Source: CAZDKK01 sp964603725 (GTDB lineage: Bacteria; Eisenbacteria; RBG-16-71-46; CAIMUX01; WJJG01). From it: a stretch of 64,000 nucleotides of DNA. The DNA is taken from positions 1-64,000 of the forward strand of contig CAZRWW010000015.1 in assembly GCA_964603725.1 (NCBI GenBank). The letters are read 5' to 3'. Within the stretch, counting starts at the first letter, position 1. The number at the start of each line of letters is the position of its first letter. The notes under the pieces were generated by a model. That model saw only the letters and a list, made by a program, of their open reading frames with translations, was not told the DNA's origin and did no database searches. Of this stretch, positions 33,909 through 41,552 are shown one piece after another. The translations under genes and the position numbers were made by a program.

Positions 33909-35093
33909 ATGTCGGCGCGGGATGGGATCGCTCGGCGGCACGCGCGGCGCCTGGCCGCAGGTTCCGCCGCGCGCCTGGAGGCGGGCTCGGCCGAACGCCT
34001 GGCCGCGGGCTCGGCCGCGCGCCTGGCCGTCGGTCTCGCCTGGCTGCTCGCCTGGCTGATGCCGGCAGCTCAGCCGACCGCCGCCTCGATGGCAAAGGTG
34101 ATTCTGGCCGAGTCGTTCACCGCGACATGGTGAGGGCCTTGCACGCACGCCCGGTGCGGGCTGCAGGTGGTCCAGGCGGAGTTCGGCAGCCAGCTCATTG
34201 TCGCCAATCATCACCAGGACGACATGTTCGAGATTCCGTGGGTGGAGACCAGGTCCAATCTCTACGGGGCCGGCTGCATGCCGCACGTGCGCATCGACGG
34301 CAAGTTCGCCATTCGCGGCGCGCAGAGCTGTAGCTGGGCCGCCGCCCAATACCGCACGGCGATCCAACAACGGCTGGCCGAGACCGAGGGCGTGAGCCCG
34401 GTCGAGATCGCCGGGGCCTACTTCGTCGGGGCCGACTCGGTGTACGTGGCGGCCACCTTCACGCTGACGGAATCAGCCGCCCTGCCCGACACGCGCGGCT
34501 ACCTGCTGATGCTCGTGGATGGTCTCTGCTGGGCCTCGGTCTACTACGATCGCGTGACGCAGGGTGCCCACGAGCAGAGCGTGACCCTCAACCAGCCCGA
34601 TGACGAAGCCACCATCGCGGCGGCATTTGCGCGCCAACCGGGGTGGGATTCTGATGATATTCATTGCCTGGCCTTCATCCAGTGCCTGAGCGACAGCCTC
34701 GAGGTGCATCAGGCGACCTGGCTCAGCGAGATCTCCGCCCGGGTCCCCGAAGATCCGGCTCCCGCCTGGCGGGGCCGGATGTGGGCCAGCCCCAATCCCT
34801 TCCCGGCCTCGCGCGGGCTGCTGCGCGTCGGCTTCGCGGAGCGGGTTCTCCAGTCGACCGACATGGGCCTCGCGGGAACCCCGGGCGGCGCGGCGTGGGG
34901 GCCCGTGGAAGTCCTGGACGGACAGGGTCGGCTGGTCGCACAGATCGGGCACGATCCGTCGGCCGGCGCCGGGTGCGTCGCCCAATGGGATGGCCGCGAC
35001 GGCCGGGGGCTTCCTCTGCCGCCCGGGGCCTATTGGATTCGCGCCCGGGACGGCCGCGCTGCGACGGCCACGCGGGTCATCCTTGTCCGCTGA
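33909..35093 (+). CDS. Exported Omp28-like thioredoxin-fold selenoprotein 3, short form (Sec at residue 75)
   Basis: The frame from ATG 33909 to the stop at 35093 is broken only by TGA at 34131-34133 and gives 394 residues. The motif AESFTATW-Sec-GPCTHARCG is nearly the canonical Omp28/thioredoxin FTGTWCGPC with Sec for the first Cys (second Cys at 78). The cis-Pro region is GCMPHVRIDGK. Unlike its two paralogues, it lacks the middle alpha/beta domain and goes from the thioredoxin part to a FlgD-like C-terminus (from about 290, ending TRVILVR). The N-terminus carries an expanded Arg-Leu-Ala-Ala-Gly-Ser-Ala repeat before the signal helix (VGLAWLLAWLMPAAQ), so the true start could be later. Confidence 0.88.
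33948..34028. repeat. 24-bp tandem repeat at the 5' end of selenoprotein gene 3
   Basis: Three units (33948-33971, 33972-33995, 33996-34019) plus a partial fourth encode RLAAGSAA, RLEAGSAE and RLAAGSAA. The frame is kept. They sit before the signal-peptide core. Confidence 0.88.
34145..34164 (+). promoter_or_regulatory. bSECIS-like hairpin 3
   Basis: The stem GCCCG/CGGGC (34149-34153 with 34157-34161) has a GTG loop; the internal loop is AC/T and the outer pairs are G34145-C34164 and C34146-G34163. The outermost pair is C-G in the other two copies and G-C here, a compensatory change. The apical G at 34154 is again 20 bases after the TGA at 34131-34133. Confidence 0.82.
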
Positions 35094-35166
35094 TTCCGCC
35101 CCCCCTGGGGCAAAGGCCTTACTTCCATTCTCCCCGATCCCCTCCCATCGAGAGCTTCTTTTCGGG

Positions 35167-35195
35167 CTGACAGCCGGGGCGCGACGTGTTACGAT
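35167..35195 (+). promoter_or_regulatory. Sigma70-type promoter for the sdh operon
   Basis: CTGACA at 35167-35172, an exact 17-base spacer and TACGAT at 35190-35195, ending 51 bases before the sdhC start. This is one of the best promoter matches in the window. Confidence 0.7.
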
Positions 35196-35246
35196 GCGCG
35201 GCCAAACTGATTCCAGGATCGGACTTACGCTAGGGGGAGGCCCGCA

Positions 35247-35627
35247 ATGATGTACCGCTGGCACGCCGGGTACGTCGCCTGGCTGCTCAACCGCATCACC
35301 GGCATCGCCATCACCTTCTACCTGGTCCTGCACATCTGGGTGATCCATCACCTGGCGCAAGGGCCGGAGAAGTACGGCAAGGTGATGGCGTTCCTCAGCA
35401 GCAAGCTCTTCATGCTCTTCGAAATCGCGCTGATCGGTGCGGTGCTGTATCACATGATGAACGGCATTCGCATCGTGTTGGTCGATCTCGGCAAGAGCGT
35501 CCAGAATCACAAGACCACCTTCTGGGTGCTGATGGGGATCGGCGTGGTCCTCTACGTCCTGTGCGTCTGGGAACTGGTCGGGGGCTTGTTCGCCGCGACT
35601 CACGCGGCACCGGCGCCGCACGCCTAG
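35247..35627 (+). CDS. sdhC: Succinate dehydrogenase cytochrome b subunit (SdhC-like)
   Basis: The 126-residue protein has three transmembrane helices and the cytochrome b pattern: NRITGIAITFYLVLHIWVIHHL in the first helix (landmark residues about 15-36), and AVLYHMMNGIRIVLVDLG in the second, with the histidine that binds heme. It anchors the SdhAB head to the membrane and passes electrons to quinone. The start ATG 35247 has GGGGGAGG at 35233-35240; a second ATG follows directly. It is the first gene of an operon with sdhD (83 bases downstream), sdhA and sdhB. Confidence 0.9.
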   Translation: MMYRWHAGYVAWLLNRITGIAITFYLVLHIWVIHHLAQGPEKYGKVMAFLSSKLFMLFEIALIGAVLYHMMNGIRIVLVDLGKSVQNHKTTFWVLMGIGVVLYVLCVWELVGGLFAATHAAPAPHA

Positions 35628-35709
35628 CGCCGGCCGCCTGGTGCCGCACGCCCAGCCTCGCTGGCGGGCGTAGCGTTCACCGCGGGCCGCCATACAGGAG
35701 GAAGGGAAG

Positions 35710-36069
35710 ATGCAGGACAGAGGAATCGGATCGGGCGGGGCGCTGCAGTGGCTGTTCCAGCGCATCACGGGGATTGTCCTGGTCCCGATCCTGTTGGCGC
35801 ACCTCTTGACGATGCACCGCTACCACCAGCACGGACTGGCCTGGAACGACGTCATCGCTCTGTTCAACAAGCCTTACTGGAAGGTGCTGGAAGTGTCGTT
35901 CCTCGTGATCGCGCTCTATCACGCGGTCAATGGAGCCTACGTGATCGTGCAGGACTACGTGAAGAAGCCCGGCTGGCGCCTCGCCATCTACGGGGCGCTC
36001 CTCGTGCTGGCCGTGGTTCTGCTGGCCTTCGGGCTCGTCACGGTCTTTACGGTCAAGCAGCCGGTCTAG
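35710..36069 (+). CDS. sdhD: Succinate dehydrogenase membrane anchor subunit (SdhD-like)
   Basis: The 119-residue protein has three hydrophobic helices with WLFQRITGIVLVPILLAHLL in the first and IALYHAVNGAYVIVQDYV in the second. The histidines in these two helices match the heme-ligand positions of the SdhC/SdhD family, and it resembles its neighbour SdhC. It would complete the quinone site and membrane anchor. The start ATG 35710 has AGGAGGAAGGG upstream. The sdhA gene begins 57 bases after its stop. Confidence 0.88.
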   Translation: MQDRGIGSGGALQWLFQRITGIVLVPILLAHLLTMHRYHQHGLAWNDVIALFNKPYWKVLEVSFLVIALYHAVNGAYVIVQDYVKKPGWRLAIYGALLVLAVVLLAFGLVTVFTVKQPV

Positions 36070-36126
36070 GCCGGCGCGGCAGTCAGCGCACACAGGCAGG
36101 ATCCGGCCACATAGAGGAACAGGACC

Positions 36127-37878
36127 ATGAAGCTCGATGTCACCTTCCACAAACACGAAGTGGTGGTCGTTGGGGCGGGAATCGCCGGCCTCTACTCGGC
36201 GCTCAAGACGAGCGCCGCCGTCGACACGGCGGTCCTGAGCAAGGTCTACCCGACGCGATCGCATTCGGGCGCCGCGCAGGGCGGCTGCGCCGCCTCGCTC
36301 GGCAATATGATGGAGGACCACTGGCAGTGGCACCTCTACGACACGGTGCGGGGCAGCGACTTCCTGGGGGATCAGGACGCCCAGGAGCTGCTGGTCCGCG
36401 ACGCCGCCCCCGTGATGTACGAGATGGAGCATCTGGGCGTCCCCTTCTCGCGCACCGAGGACGGCCGCATCGCCCAGCGCCCCTTCGGCGGCCACTTCGG
36501 GAACTTCGGCAAGTCGCCGATGAGTCGCTCCTGCTACGCGGCCGACCGCACGGGCCATGTCCAGCTCCACACCCTCTATGAGCAGTGCCTGAAGAACGAG
36601 GTGCGCTTCTACAATGAATTCTACGCTCTGTCGCTGATCATGGATCACGGCGTGTGCAAGGGCGTGGTGGCCTGGGACATGCAGAAGGGCGGGTTGCACG
36701 TCTTCCACGCCCGGGCGGTTCACGTGGCCACCGGCGGGTACGCGCGGTGCTGGAAGATCACCTCCAACGCCATGTCGAACACCGGTGACGGTTTGGCGCT
36801 GGTCATGCGGCAGGATCTGCCGCTGGAGGACATGGAGTTCGTCCAGTTCCATCCGACCGGTCTCTGGAAGCATGGGATCCTCGTGTCCGAGGCGGCGCGC
36901 GGCGAGGGCGGCTACCTCATCAACGACAAGGGCGAGCGTTTCATGGAGCGCTACGCCAAGGCCAAGATGGAGCTGGCGCCCCGCGACGTCGTTTCGCGCG
37001 CGGAGCAGAGCGAGATCGACGAGGGGCGTGGCATCGAGGGTCAGGATCGCATCAACCTGGACCTGCGCCATCTGGGCCGCGAGCTCATCCTGGAGCGTCT
37101 GCCCCAGGTGCGGGAACTGGGGATCAAGTTCATGGGCCTCGACATGATCACCGATTCGATCCCGATCCAGCCGACCGCGCACTATTCGATGGGGGGCATC
37201 CCGACCAACCTGGACACGCAGGTGCTCAAGGGCAAGACCAAAGACGACGTCGTGCCGGGGCTGTACTCCTCGGGCGAGTGCGCTTGCGTGTCGGTGCACG
37301 GCGCCAACCGGCTCGGAACGAATTCAACCCTCGAGTGCGCGGTCTATGGTCGGGTGGCCGGGATCAAGATGCTCGACTACGTCCGCGGCCTGGGCGGCCA
37401 CGAGGATCTACCCGAGGATTGCGAGGGCATGGCGCGCGAGGAGGTCGAGCACCTGCTGTCGACCGCGGGGACCAGCGGCGTGCGCGCGGTCGAGCTGCGC
37501 GAGCGCCTGCAGGCGACGATGACCAAGAATGTGGCCGTCTACCGCAATGAAAAGGGGTTGCGCGAGCAGGTCTCGATCTGCGAGGACCTGCGGGCGCAGT
37601 ACCGCCGCGTCACGATCGATGACGGCGGCACCTTCGCCAATACCGACTTGATCGAAGCGATCGAGCTCGGCCACATGCTCGACTACAGCTACATGATCGC
37701 CTGCTGCGCGCTCGAGCGCACCGAGTGCCGCGGGGCCCACTGGCGCGTCGACCATCCGGGGCGCAACGACAAGGAGTGGCTCAAGCACACGCTGGCCTGG
37801 CTGAAGGGCGATGAGATCCGGCTCGACTACAAGCCGGTCGTGATCACCCGGTTCCAGCCGGAAGAGCGGAAGTACTAG
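36127..37878 (+). CDS. sdhA: Succinate dehydrogenase/fumarate reductase flavoprotein subunit
   Basis: This 583-residue FAD protein oxidises succinate to fumarate (or the reverse). It starts with the dinucleotide-binding fold VVVGAGIAGLYSALK, and TRSHSGAAQGG carries the histidine that binds FAD covalently (His 46). HPTGLWKHGILVSEAARGEGG holds active-site residues, followed by the conserved ERFMERYAKAKMELAPRDVVSRA region (landmark about 276-298), and PTAHYSMGGIPTNLDTQV later on. Length and all motifs are normal, so the enzyme should be active. Direction cannot be told from sequence; a type with two cytochrome b chains is consistent with quinone-linked succinate oxidation. Confidence 0.96.
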   Translation: MKLDVTFHKHEVVVVGAGIAGLYSALKTSAAVDTAVLSKVYPTRSHSGAAQGGCAASLGNMMEDHWQWHLYDTVRGSDFLGDQDAQELLVRDAAPVMYEMEHLGVPFSRTEDGRIAQRPFGGHFGNFGKSPMSRSCYAADRTGHVQLHTLYEQCLKNEVRFYNEFYALSLIMDHGVCKGVVAWDMQKGGLHVFHARAVHVATGGYARCWKITSNAMSNTGDGLALVMRQDLPLEDMEFVQFHPTGLWKHGILVSEAARGEGGYLINDKGERFMERYAKAKMELAPRDVVSRAEQSEIDEGRGIEGQDRINLDLRHLGRELILERLPQVRELGIKFMGLDMITDSIPIQPTAHYSMGGIPTNLDTQVLKGKTKDDVVPGLYSSGECACVSVHGANRLGTNSTLECAVYGRVAGIKMLDYVRGLGGHEDLPEDCEGMAREEVEHLLSTAGTSGVRAVELRERLQATMTKNVAVYRNEKGLREQVSICEDLRAQYRRVTIDDGGTFANTDLIEAIELGHMLDYSYMIACCALERTECRGAHWRVDHPGRNDKEWLKHTLAWLKGDEIRLDYKPVVITRFQPEERKY

Positions 37879-37893
37879 ACGGGGGAGATGACG

Positions 37894-38595
37894 ATGGAGC
37901 GGACCTTCCGGATCTTCAGGTTCAATCCGCAGACCGACAAAGAGCCGCGCTACGACGCCTTCACCATCGAGGTGCAGCCGTCCTGGACGGTGCTCGATGC
38001 GCTGAACTACATCAAGTGGCATCACGACGGCACCCTCGCCTATCGCCGCTCGTGCAGGCACGGCATCTGCGGCTCCTGCGCCATGATGATCAACGGCAAG
38101 AACGACCTGGCCTGCGAGCTGCAGATATCCGCGCTCAAGGGCGTGATCACGGTCGAGCCGCTCAAGGAGTTCAAGGTGCTCCGGGACCTGATGGTCGATC
38201 AGGAGCAGTTCTTCGAGAAGCTGCGGCTGGTCATGCCGTGGCTGATCAACCACACGCCGCCGCCCACCGACAAGGAGCGCCTGCAGAGCCCCGAGGACCG
38301 CAAGGTCATCGAGGGCTTCTGGGAGTGCATCCTGTGCGGCGCCTGCACGTCCGCCTGCCCGGCCTACTGGGACAACGACAGCTTCCTAGGGCCAGCCGCG
38401 CTGCTCAAGGCCTTCCGCTACGTGGGCGACACCCGCGACCAGGGGTTGGCCGATCGGGCCGGCGTGCTCGACAGCAAGATCGGCGTGTGGCGCTGCCATA
38501 CGATCTTCAACTGCGTCGAGGCGTGCCCGAAGTCGCTCAATCCGACGGACGCGATCGTGCGGCTGCGCCGGAGGCTGATCGCCGAGAAGCTGTAG
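37894..38595 (+). CDS. sdhB: Succinate dehydrogenase iron-sulfur subunit
   Basis: The protein (about 233 residues) carries three clusters between flavin and quinone. The plant-type 2Fe-2S site is SCRHGICGSCAMMINGK plus a later Cys (DLAC), the 4Fe-4S site is CILCGACTSACP, and the 3Fe-4S site is CHTIFNCVEACPKSLNP. GGGGGAG (37881-37887) is directly against the first ATG at 37888 but six bases from the second ATG at 37894, so I prefer the second. It follows sdhA by 15 bases. No clear terminator follows; an unrelated secreted-protein gene comes about 250 bases later. Confidence 0.95.
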   Translation: MERTFRIFRFNPQTDKEPRYDAFTIEVQPSWTVLDALNYIKWHHDGTLAYRRSCRHGICGSCAMMINGKNDLACELQISALKGVITVEPLKEFKVLRDLMVDQEQFFEKLRLVMPWLINHTPPPTDKERLQSPEDRKVIEGFWECILCGACTSACPAYWDNDSFLGPAALLKAFRYVGDTRDQGLADRAGVLDSKIGVWRCHTIFNCVEACPKSLNPTDAIVRLRRRLIAEKL

Positions 38596-38782
38596 GTTCC
38601 GGAGCGAAGACAGTGTACTCCTGTTCTCCTGTCGGCGGCTGCCGCTAGGCCGTGGGCAAGATCCGCGTTCCCTCGCCATCCGCGGCCCCCTGCCTAGCCT
38701 GCGGCGCGCCGCAACTCTGCCCTGCAAGCACCCGAGCGACCCCGGGTCGATAGACGGATCCGCCCGCGCCCGGAGCATGGCC

Positions 38783-38812
38783 TTGGCGCCGCAGTGGGAG
38801 GGGGAGTAGACT
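38783..38812 (+). promoter_or_regulatory. Possible sigma70-type promoter for the beta-propeller gene
   Basis: TTGGCG at 38783-38788, an 18-base spacer and TAGACT at 38807-38812, with the start codon 35 bases further on. Confidence 0.45.
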
Positions 38813-38846
38813 CTCGGTGGACGTCCCACGAGAGAGGAGGTTGCTC

Positions 38847-40478
38847 ATGTCATCGAAGTCTGCTGCACTCGTCCTCTTCCCCCTGATGATGCTGGTGGCC
38901 CAATCCACCGACGCATCGGATGTGCGCACTTTTCTGAGGCCCGGCCTGGCGGGCGTCGATGTGATCCAGGAGATCACCGCCCCCCAAGCGCTTCCCGAAC
39001 CGGTTGCCGCTGACCGGCTTTGCGAGGGCGCGCGAACGGATCTGGAAGAGCTCTGGCACCGTCACTACACCGACGCGATCTACACAACCACGGCGGTCTG
39101 CGGGGCCAGTGGCCTGATCGCCGCCGGAACCTACCTCAATCCGCCCAAGCAGGTGGAGGTCGTTCCCATCGAGGGTGTGGGAACGCCCGATTGGACCTAT
39201 CCGGGGGTGGAGTTCTACGTCGACGCTTCAGGAGATGGTTCGATCATTGCGGGCGTCGACTACAATCAGCCCGCTCTGACGGTGACCGTGCATTGCTGGG
39301 AGGCCGGGTCCGCCGTGCCGCTCTGGTCGACCACGATCCCCAACGCAAGCCGCGGCTCCTCCCGGACCGTGGATGTCTCCGCCGACGGTTCGACGATCGC
39401 GGTGCTCGTGACGATGCAAACGGGAAGCCCGGCGGCGCGCCTGTACTTGTACAGCCCGGCTTCGTCGACGCCGCTGGGCGTCTTTGATGGGCCGGCGGGA
39501 TTCGGACGCAACCTCTCGCTGGGTGATGACGGGCGCTTTGCCGCCTTCATCGGCCTGGCGACCATGTACGTCGTCGATCGCGACCTCGGCACAATGCGCT
39601 GGAGCGGGAGCATGGGGGCTTCCAGTGACCCGGTGGCCATCTCGACCGACGGCAAGTACCTGGCCTTCGGCTGGACCAGCCTTAGGATGATGCAGTGGAA
39701 CGGGCAGAGCTACGCCTCGCTCTGGACCGTCTCGGGCGGCAGCTTCGCCCTGGGAACCGTTGCATTTTCCGGTGACGGCCAGACGTGCGTTTCGGGCTGG
39801 TACCGCAGCGACTTCCGCCAGAACCGGATTCGGCCCTTCGCCATGCCCTCCAGCACGCCCCTCTGGACGTACGATTACGTCCAATCCAATGGGGTCTACC
39901 AGGAGACGCCGTACGACATCGCCGTCACCCCGGCCGGGGACTTCTTCGTCGTGGGCAGTTGGGGCGACATCGAGAACCTCAATCCGGAGGTGCACCTCTT
40001 CGGCCGCGATCAGGCCACGCCGTTGGCTACCCTGGACACGCCGGGTTCGATGTTCGATGTGGACCTGCGCGGCACCGCGGCCGGGCTGATCGTCACCGCG
40101 GCGGGGAAGACAGTCCACGGGAATCAAACCGGTCGGGGCGGAGACCTCTATGCGCTGCGCTACGGGGACCCTGCCGAAGTGGCGGAAACGCGCCCCAGCG
40201 CGGCGACATTGCGGTTGGAAGCGGTCCCCAATCCGTTCTGCGCCGGCGCCGGGTTCAGCTTCGCGCTGGCCGAGGGGCAACCGCTGCGCGTCGCGCTCTA
40301 CTCCGCCGACGGCCGGCAGGTGCGCATCCTGGCCGATGAGGTCTTTGCGACCGGCCGGCACAGGCTCGCCTGGGATGGCCGCGATCAAGAGGGCAGTGAG
40401 GTTCCCGCGGGTCTCTACCTGCTGCGCCTGGAGGGATCCGGCCACGCGGCCATGGCCCGGGCCGTTGTGGTTCGATAG
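38847..40478 (+). CDS. Secreted beta-propeller protein with FlgD-like C-terminal sorting domain
   Basis: A signal peptide (LVLFPLMMLVAQSTDAS) opens a 543-residue protein. The middle has repeated strands of the form DVSADGSTIAVLVTMQ, LGDDGRFAAFIGL, ISTDGKYLAFGW, FSGDGQTCVSGWY and VTPAGDFFVVGSW, which look like six or seven blades of a WD40/PQQ-like propeller. The last 85 residues (AVPNPFCAGAGFSFALAEG, then LAWDGRDQEGSEVPAGLYLLR, ending ARAVVVR) form a FlgD-like/type-A sorting domain, so it is probably secreted to the surface. ATG 38847 has GAGAGGAGG six bases upstream. No enzyme motif is visible. Confidence 0.8.
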   Translation: MSSKSAALVLFPLMMLVAQSTDASDVRTFLRPGLAGVDVIQEITAPQALPEPVAADRLCEGARTDLEELWHRHYTDAIYTTTAVCGASGLIAAGTYLNPPKQVEVVPIEGVGTPDWTYPGVEFYVDASGDGSIIAGVDYNQPALTVTVHCWEAGSAVPLWSTTIPNASRGSSRTVDVSADGSTIAVLVTMQTGSPAARLYLYSPASSTPLGVFDGPAGFGRNLSLGDDGRFAAFIGLATMYVVDRDLGTMRWSGSMGASSDPVAISTDGKYLAFGWTSLRMMQWNGQSYASLWTVSGGSFALGTVAFSGDGQTCVSGWYRSDFRQNRIRPFAMPSSTPLWTYDYVQSNGVYQETPYDIAVTPAGDFFVVGSWGDIENLNPEVHLFGRDQATPLATLDTPGSMFDVDLRGTAAGLIVTAAGKTVHGNQTGRGGDLYALRYGDPAEVAETRPSAATLRLEAVPNPFCAGAGFSFALAEGQPLRVALYSADGRQVRILADEVFATGRHRLAWDGRDQEGSEVPAGLYLLRLEGSGHAAMARAVVVR

Positions 40479-40952
40479 AGATCCGAGCGCCTGAATCCAC
40501 GCTGGGAGGTGAGGGGGCGCCGGCCATCCGGCCGCCGGTGCCCGCCTCCCGCTGAGCGACCCTGCCCATCGCCTGCGGTCCGACCTCTCGGAACAGCAGT
40601 ACTACGTCCGCCAGACTCCCGCCGCCGGCGATGCCTGAGGCGACCGGGCTGCGGAACCGTGTTCGGTCGGGGTAGCTGGCTCGTCTTGGATGACGCAGAC
40701 CAGAAAGCAGGGCACGGCGGGCATGGAGCCCAACCGGCGCGACACCCATCCTGCCCGGGATCTGTGCGGGCCAAGATCCCTCTGGTCCGGGATCTGCCCG
40801 GCGAGGCAGCCGTCCGCCCGGGCTCGGCGATCGGCGGAGCCATGCTGACGACGCAAGCGGAACCCGCGCTTCAACAACAGCGGCTGGCAGTCTATGATGC
40901 CCGCGTTCCAGCTCCTTTGGTCCGTGGATCCGCACTCACGGAGGCTGCCGGC
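40479..40952. other. Intergenic region with hairpin and promoter
   Basis: This 474-base gap precedes the sigma factor gene. Near its start (40512-40542) is a 9-bp hairpin (ggcgccggc with gccggtgcc, one G-T pair) that may end the propeller transcript, though no T run follows. A promoter lies at 40871-40899. The sigma factor's frame is open back to 40509, but the promoter position argues against a start there. Confidence 0.5.
40871..40899 (+). promoter_or_regulatory. Sigma70-type promoter for the sigma factor-kinase pair
   Basis: TTCAAC at 40871-40876, a 17-base spacer and TATGAT at 40894-40899. It lies 53 bases before GTG 40953 and downstream of the alternative ATG 40842, which supports the GTG start. 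Confidence 0.55.
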
Positions 40953-41552
40953 GTGTCCACCGAACAGGGCCCCGATCCAGCGCGCGGCTCGCTGGAGAAT
41001 GAGGCGACCCTCAGCCTCGTGCACCGGGCCCGCGATGGTGATGCGGGAGCGCTCGCTGAGCTGTGCCGTCGCTATCGGCCGCGGCTGCAGCGTTGGGCCA
41101 CGGGCCGGCTGCCCGGCTATGCGCGCGACCTGCTGTCCACCGAGGACCTCGTTCAAGACGCCCTGCTCCAGACGGTGAGCCACATTGGGGCCATGCGGGC
41201 CGAGCGTGAAGGGGCGTTCCAGGTCTATGTGCGGCAGATCCTGCTCAATCGCATCCGTGATCAAGTCCGCCGGCCGCAGGTCATCCGTTCGGACGCGGAG
41301 GTGCCCGAGGCGACAGATCGAGCGCCATCGCCGCTGGAGGAGGCCATCGGGCGCGACACCCTGGAGCGCTACGAGCAGGCCCTGGCGCGTTTGAGGCCCG
41401 AAGATCGCGAGGCGGTGGTGGCTCGCGTGGAGATGGCGGGGGGGTATCAAGAGCTCGCCGGCGTTCTCGGCAAACCCTCGGCTGATGCGGCGCGCGTGGC
41501 CGTGGCCCGCGCCCTGGTTCGCCTGGCCAAGGAGATGGGACATGAAGGCTAG
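40953..41552 (+). CDS. ECF-like RNA polymerase sigma factor
   Basis: The 199-residue protein has sigma region 2 (ALAELCRRYRPRLQRWATG, LLSTEDLVQDALLQTVSHI, FQVYVRQILLNRIRDQVRR) and region 4 (LARLRPEDREAVVARVEM, YQELAGVLGKPSADAARVAV). It resembles the ECF branch found next to protein kinases, which uses region 2 to melt DNA and region 4 to bind the minus 35. No anti-sigma factor is adjacent; instead its 3' end overlaps the start of a Ser/Thr kinase gene by 11 bases, so phosphorylation may control it. GTG 40953 is chosen because GGAGG (40940-40944) precedes it; ATG 40842 is an alternative. Confidence 0.85.
   Translation: MSTEQGPDPARGSLENEATLSLVHRARDGDAGALAELCRRYRPRLQRWATGRLPGYARDLLSTEDLVQDALLQTVSHIGAMRAEREGAFQVYVRQILLNRIRDQVRRPQVIRSDAEVPEATDRAPSPLEEAIGRDTLERYEQALARLRPEDREAVVARVEMAGGYQELAGVLGKPSADAARVAVARALVRLAKEMGHEG

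Noticed and set aside
40842..40952. ATG 40842 as the sigma factor start
   Set aside because: It would add 37 residues not expected for an ECF factor, and a good promoter (40871-40899) lies downstream of it. GTG 40953 has a better ribosome site.
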